Source: Adlercreutzia equolifaciens
GTDB lineage: Bacteria > Actinomycetota > Coriobacteriia > Coriobacteriales > Eggerthellaceae
Assembly: GCF_029076695.1 (NCBI RefSeq)
Contig: NZ_JARFIK010000002.1
Coordinates: 124,001 to 188,000 of the forward strand
Direction: 5' to 3'
Length of the DNA stretch: 64,000 bases
Positions 59,474 to 64,000 of this stretch are shown in pieces. The translations under genes were made by a program, and so were the position numbers. Every line of letters begins with the position of its first letter. The first letter of the stretch is position 1. The notes below the pieces were generated by a model, which was given only the letters and a program-made list of their open reading frames with translations, was not told the DNA's origin and ran no database searches.

Positions 59474-62400
59474 ATGATGGGCAGTGATCGACTCACTTCT
59501 CATCGCGAGGCCGTTTTCCCGCAGGAAGACGGCTTGCGCGATGTTGTGGCCACTTCTTCGGAGGACGCTCCGATGGATACGAGGGGCGCGAACGTTGCTG
59601 GCGTGATAAGCCACAACGCTCCTCGTCAGTTGAATCCCTTTGGCAAGACCATAGCGGTGGTGCTCTCCATTTTGCTGGTGCTGACCTGCTGGAACACCTA
59701 CGCTCTTGAAGAGGCGCGTCGCATGATCGTCGACGACGCCGTGCCCATGGCTTCGGGTACCGGCGACGAGATCATCGATGACGTGGACAACGGCGATCTG
59801 TCCCAAACGGCCAACAACCCTGATGACGCCGAAAACCCTGATGACCCTGATGCCAGCGATGCGGCCGACTCTGATACTGCGGCCGATAGCGACAAGAAAG
59901 GCTCCAAGGACGAGCCTTCCCAGGAGCAGATCGACGCCTTCCTGCCCGAGGACCTGATCGATGCTGCCCAGGTAATTCCCTCCTTGTCCGACAAAACGCT
60001 TGCCAAGCAGGTGGAGGGCACCCTGACCCCGGCCACCACTGCCGAGGACGATTTGGCCGCTGCCTTCGCCGAGCGTGTTTCGTTTACCCTGTCTGCCGCC
60101 GGCGCTTTGCGCGCTTCGGACGGGGCCTACCAGGTGGGAGAGGGAAGTGCGACCCTGACGCCTTCCTTCGGCAACACCGCTGTGACCTTTGACGGAGGGC
60201 ACGTGGGCGGCGTGGAATCCACCGACGCGCTGGTGCTCACCTTCGAGGCGCCGTACTTGTACCAGGCGAAAGACGGCTCGCTGGCCACTACGCTCTCGGA
60301 AGAAGAGTGGAAGGCGCGCGGTGCCGACAAGAAGAACCTGCGTGCGACGCTTGCCTTCGATCTGCCGGCGGGCTGGACGGCGTACACCAAGCACGGCGAC
60401 GGCTACCTGAAGCACGCCGCCGAGGAGGCCGCCAAGGGCCTGTCCGGCTCCATTGTCCTGCGCTTTGAAGGCGTGCAGGACAAGAACGGCATTACCGTGC
60501 AGGACACCCGCGGCCAGTTCCCTGCGGGCACTGCCCTGCCGGTGGCTACCGCGAAGCTGACCAAGAACGTGCCGGCTGAGGCCCTCGTTGAAGTGCGCGC
60601 CGGCTACCAGGCCTGCTCGTTCGTGGCCGATCGCGATGAGAACGATGCGCTCAAGGGCGATTCGCTCTATGGTTCGTTCGGCGATGCGGCAGCGGTGACG
60701 GTGACCCTGTCCGGTGCCACAGCTCAGATGGCGGTGGATGCGACTATCAAGAAGGCTGCCGATCCGGTCATGGGCCAGGATCAGGGCTTTGCTGCTTATT
60801 TGGTGACCGTTGCGGCCGCAAAGGGCTCTTTCGAGGAGCAGGGCTACACCCTGCACGTGACCGATGAGCCTGAGACGGTCCAGGGCATGGGGATGCTTGC
60901 CGCTGAGAACCTGGTGGCTTTCGACGCCACCGATCTGTCGGCCGAAGAGCTGGCCATGGTGGATCCCAGCGACCCGTCCACCATTAAGGCGCTTGGCCGC
61001 AAGCTGGCTTCTGTGAAGAAGGTGGCCGACGGCGTGGCCGAGGCAACCTATGAGATTGAGGAAGGCGCCACGCTGGCCACCGATGCGCTTTCGGGCGAAA
61101 CCGACGGCGAGCGCGTGCTTTATGTAGCGGTGCCCTACGCCGTGTCCAGTTTGAAGGAAGCGGCCGAGGGGGAGGGCTTCCGTCCCGTCAAGCCCAGCTT
61201 CGAGCTGACGGTGGCCGCTCGCGCCAAGACGGTGCAGGAAGAAAAGGCGGCCAAGGCCGACGCCGTCAACGACACGCTGGCCGATGAGGACGTAACGACC
61301 GTCGTGGCTCTGGGCCGGAAGTCCATCACGTTCCCGGCGGTGCCCGAGCCCGAGCCTGAGCCGGCCGATGAGCCCGAGGAGGCGCCGTCCGACGAGCCTG
61401 CGGCCGAGGAGCCCTCCGATAAGCCGGCCGACGAGCCGGCGTCTGAGGACGAGCCCGCCGATGAGCCGGCCGCTGAGGAAGAGCCGGCGGCCCCGAGCTT
61501 CGAGGACGACGAAGCATGGCTCGAGTCCGTGCAGACGATGCAGTACAGCATCATGTCCGCGGGCATTGCCCTGTTTGCCACGAACCTCCAGAACACCAGC
61601 TACCCGCTGTCGGAAGATCATTTCAATCCGAATATTCCGAGCCCGGGCCTCAACAACCAAATTGCAGCTAATACTTACCTGGTATCCGATACGGAGACTC
61701 CGCGCCTTACGCTTGACATCATTTTCGCCGTTGACAACGGTTCTTTGGGCGGTGTGAATTTGGACCCGGACGAGTACCCAGAAGACATCATGGGCACCAT
61801 GGGCAAGTTCATGTACGCCACCTATATCGATGCCGAGATTCCTTACCTGATGCCCAATGATCAAGGCGGCCTTTCGCAGACCTATCAATATAGCCAGTGG
61901 TCCGCCTCGGGCGAAGGCTATAACAACGCCAAGTCGCCCTACTTCTCTATCAAGATGGACTCGTCCATTCTCGATCGCTGGGAGGTCTACCTGCTCTCCG
62001 ATGCCATCCCTGAGGAGGAGTCGCTCAACTATTGGACGGGCTTTAAAGCGGTGCGCTTGGACGACTACATTACCAAGGGCAAGGCAACGAGCAAGGCTGA
62101 TCCCACGAAAGAGTTCACCTCTGATAATATCGCCGGCACGGGCATTAATTTCAAGGACGGTTATACCGGTCGCTTGCGCTTTGTCTGGAAGGGCGACCTT
62201 CTCGGCGACGACTACGACTACAAGATGACGGTCTCTCAGTACAAGGCCGAAGAGCCCACTTTCGAAGTAGCCATGAACGGCGAGATCCCCGAGAACGCCG
62301 GCGGTGATATCAACATCGGCGGCGCTGCCTATGTTTATACCGATGGTTCCGGCAAGGCCGTGCGCCACTATGCCACTACGCCCGGCGCGGCCCTCGTGGC

Positions 62401-64000
62401 CCCCATGGGCGAGCCGGGCAAAGGCAGTACCCGTAAGATTACCCTGCTGAAGACTAACCTGCGCTGGAACAGCTACTACCAGGCCGTCTCCAACAACGTG
62501 TACTACGATCGCTACAACTATATGGTGTACAAGGTGACCACGAAGAACGAGTCGCCTGAAACCTCCACGGCCGATATCGACTACGTGGAATACCAGCTAC
62601 GCGCCACCAACCCCACCTCCAACGGCGGCAAGGGCCTGATCGACCAGGACCTGCGTGCCCACTACTTATATAGTGACAACACCTCCGAGGCCATCGACTG
62701 GTCCACGGGCTCGGCTTCGGATCCCTCCCGCGATGAGTCCACCCGGTATGTGGGCCGCATCAACGAGGGCGGCGTCATCATCTTCAACACCGATGACTGG
62801 ACCCAGGAAGATTATGACGATCTGGACATGGACGACTTCACGAATCTCTACGAGATCATGAACCGTCATCGGGCCGAGGATGCCCAGCTGGCCGACAACG
62901 ACGAGGCGCAGAAGGAATTCCTGGGCTACAGCAACCGTTCCCAGTCGGGCATGATCGTGTTCGAGTCTGCCTATGACAAGGACGACACTATGATGACGGG
63001 GGATGAGACCTCCTTCCTGGTGGCCATTCCCTACACTACCAACCTGGACTACACCACCTACAACAACCAGCGTGGTTACTGGGCCGAACTGGACTGCACC
63101 TCTACCATTTTCTTCGGCCATAACGTGGGAACCTCCGGTGAGAAGTCGTGGTCCAAGACGCTGAGCCCGCGCTTGAAGGACAAGTTCGGCGATGCCACCG
63201 TGGGTATGTCGCAGCAAACCTACGCCAAGGATTTGACCAGTCAGGCCTTGGTGCGCTCCACCACGAACAGCTACCTGGGCTATCGGGCCACCTTCGTGAC
63301 CAACAGCTTTATTACCACGGGCAACATGCCGCTGTACGGTTTGAACCTGGAAACGCCCACGGTGGGTCCGCGCCTGAGCAGCACGGTGCCCAACTACTTC
63401 GATCTGAAGAACTACGAGATTGAGATCAGCGATCCGAACAAGGAGCTGGCAGACTATTACGACACCAATGCCGAGGACTTCAAGTTCAGCTCGCAGCCGG
63501 CCACGCCCACGGGCACGCCGGCGCTGACCGAGAGCCGCGGCCTGGTGTTGCAGTTCGAGGTGTGGGACGGCCACTACACGCTTAATAGCGCCGGTGCCGA
63601 AGACCGCGTCAACGGCGACATGGTCACCCGCTGGGTGAGTGTGGATACCCCGGTAGAAGTGGACACCTCCCAGGCCGGCAAGGTGCTCTACCGCGTGGGT
63701 GAGACGGGTGCCGATGCCAAGAGCCTGGCGGACCAGCTGCGCGAGATGGGCATCAACCCGCTGCCGGGCATTACCGAAAGCGGTGCGAACTTCACGGGCA
63801 ACGTGCGCGTGGTGTTCAAGTCGCCGCTGCCCAGCTCGGTGACGCTGCCCACAACGGTGAGCATGACCGGTGTCATGCTGCTGCCGGGTCACAACTACGC
63901 CACTACGAATGCGGTCGACTACGGCAGCCGCCAGTGGAAGTACAACGTGTCCGACTTCAATGCGAGCCGCTTCATTGTGGAGGGCAAGGCCTCCACCAGC
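59474..64000 (+). CDS. Giant surface protein (partial, runs off the window)
   Basis: The frame is open from ATG 59474 to the window end (1509 codons so far). A ~60-residue hydrophilic N-terminus (MMGSDRLTSHREAVFPQ...) precedes a membrane helix or late signal sequence (FGKTIAVVLSILLVLTCW, ~60-77). An acidic Asp/Asn/Ala linker follows (~100-140), then beta-rich domains. At 61337-61500 lies a Pro/Glu/Asp/Ala stretch (EPEPEPADEPEE, DEPAAEEPSDKPADEP), then more beta-type domains rich in Tyr, Asn, Thr and Ser. It is probably an adhesin or other exported surface protein; the C-terminal anchor lies outside the window. Confidence 0.85.
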   Translation, partial: MMGSDRLTSHREAVFPQEDGLRDVVATSSEDAPMDTRGANVAGVISHNAPRQLNPFGKTIAVVLSILLVLTCWNTYALEEARRMIVDDAVPMASGTGDEIIDDVDNGDLSQTANNPDDAENPDDPDASDAADSDTAADSDKKGSKDEPSQEQIDAFLPEDLIDAAQVIPSLSDKTLAKQVEGTLTPATTAEDDLAAAFAERVSFTLSAAGALRASDGAYQVGEGSATLTPSFGNTAVTFDGGHVGGVESTDALVLTFEAPYLYQAKDGSLATTLSEEEWKARGADKKNLRATLAFDLPAGWTAYTKHGDGYLKHAAEEAAKGLSGSIVLRFEGVQDKNGITVQDTRGQFPAGTALPVATAKLTKNVPAEALVEVRAGYQACSFVADRDENDALKGDSLYGSFGDAAAVTVTLSGATAQMAVDATIKKAADPVMGQDQGFAAYLVTVAAAKGSFEEQGYTLHVTDEPETVQGMGMLAAENLVAFDATDLSAEELAMVDPSDPSTIKALGRKLASVKKVADGVAEATYEIEEGATLATDALSGETDGERVLYVAVPYAVSSLKEAAEGEGFRPVKPSFELTVAARAKTVQEEKAAKADAVNDTLADEDVTTVVALGRKSITFPAVPEPEPEPADEPEEAPSDEPAAEEPSDKPADEPASEDEPADEPAAEEEPAAPSFEDDEAWLESVQTMQYSIMSAGIALFATNLQNTSYPLSEDHFNPNIPSPGLNNQIAANTYLVSDTETPRLTLDIIFAVDNGSLGGVNLDPDEYPEDIMGTMGKFMYATYIDAEIPYLMPNDQGGLSQTYQYSQWSASGEGYNNAKSPYFSIKMDSSILDRWEVYLLSDAIPEEESLNYWTGFKAVRLDDYITKGKATSKADPTKEFTSDNIAGTGINFKDGYTGRLRFVWKGDLLGDDYDYKMTVSQYKAEEPTFEVAMNGEIPENAGGDINIGGAAYVYTDGSGKAVRHYATTPGAALVAPMGEPGKGSTRKITLLKTNLRWNSYYQAVSNNVYYDRYNYMVYKVTTKNESPETSTADIDYVEYQLRATNPTSNGGKGLIDQDLRAHYLYSDNTSEAIDWSTGSASDPSRDESTRYVGRINEGGVIIFNTDDWTQEDYDDLDMDDFTNLYEIMNRHRAEDAQLADNDEAQKEFLGYSNRSQSGMIVFESAYDKDDTMMTGDETSFLVAIPYTTNLDYTTYNNQRGYWAELDCTSTIFFGHNVGTSGEKSWSKTLSPRLKDKFGDATVGMSQQTYAKDLTSQALVRSTTNSYLGYRATFVTNSFITTGNMPLYGLNLETPTVGPRLSSTVPNYFDLKNYEIEISDPNKELADYYDTNAEDFKFSSQPATPTGTPALTESRGLVLQFEVWDGHYTLNSAGAEDRVNGDMVTRWVSVDTPVEVDTSQAGKVLYRVGETGADAKSLADQLREMGINPLPGITESGANFTGNVRVVFKSPLPSSVTLPTTVSMTGVMLLPGHNYATTNAVDYGSRQWKYNVSDFNASRFIVEGKASTS

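Noticed and set aside
59450-62368. 972-codon open frame on the minus strand
   Set aside because: It is antisense to the surface protein frame that is open to the window end; its product is low-complexity Gly/Arg/Leu/His with no family features.
1-64000. tRNA, rRNA, CRISPR arrays and insertion sequences
   Set aside because: Scanning by eye found no T-loop/cloverleaf pattern, no regularly spaced direct repeats and no transposase-like protein. A covariance-model search would settle small RNAs.

Overview
This is G+C-rich DNA packed with genes. The content suggests an anaerobic actinobacterium of the Eggerthellaceae (Adlercreutzia, Eggerthella, Gordonibacter and relatives). The evidence for that is two Tat-exported molybdopterin oxidoreductase loci, an electron-dependent 2-hydroxyacyl-CoA dehydratase activase, a LuxR regulator with about twelve membrane segments, and sortase-type surface proteins. 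The taxon is inferred from gene content; no rRNA or marker gene is present. I found no tRNA, rRNA, CRISPR array or insertion sequence.

Layout. 1-2845: ECF-type ABC transporter energising module (two ATPases and the T component). 2885-3654: a HipB-like regulator followed by a deleted and frameshifted hipA. 3660-6666: a three-gene overlapping operon (alpha/beta hydrolase, condensation-type acyltransferase, zinc-ribbon membrane protein). 6936-8504: C69 dipeptidase. 9153-11336: HelD-like motor. 11333-14354: MFS exporter, MerR regulator and an NAD(P)-binding protein. 14512-19868: a 65-aa protein coupled to the large helicase Lhr. 20423-24624: LuxR-type membrane regulator and a cell-wall-anchored PI-PLC-like protein. 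25235-27537: thioesterase, RhaM-like mutarotase and a UPF0210 protein. 27869-33056: molybdopterin oxidoreductase, its ferredoxin subunit, a Crp/Fnr regulator and an MFS transporter. 33105-41432: signalling operon. 41502-45237: carbonic anhydrase, an acidic membrane protein and a two-component system. 45407-50914: TetR regulator and the giant activase. 51339-57298: a second molybdopterin oxidoreductase locus with ferredoxin, TorD-like chaperone and two flanking regulators. 57657-58907: acyl-CoA dehydrogenase. 59474-64000: start of a giant surface protein that runs off the window.

The best candidate for an undescribed system is the minus-strand operon 41432-33585, perhaps extending to 33105. 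Five genes spaced from +2 to -11 bp encode a helical protein of unknown family, a zinc-ribbon/FHA protein, an NrdG-like radical SAM protein, a Clp-type AAA+ protein with a degenerate N-terminal AAA-like half, and a membrane-anchored Ser/Thr kinase. The kinase N-terminus carries two T-x-x-D motifs of the kind FHA domains bind when phosphorylated, which suggests an internal phospho-switch.

Several regulatory sites can be read directly: a Crp/Fnr-type dyad centred at -41.5 ahead of the first oxidoreductase, PhoB/OmpR-type direct repeats 10 bp upstream of a -10 box beside the two-component system, a TetR dyad just after a strong promoter ahead of the activase operon, and a MerR-type promoter ahead of the MFS exporter. 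Two related ~135-bp palindromic repeats (51016-51146 and 57332-57470) bracket the second oxidoreductase locus, and an unrelated 248-bp imperfect palindrome lies at 24883-25130.
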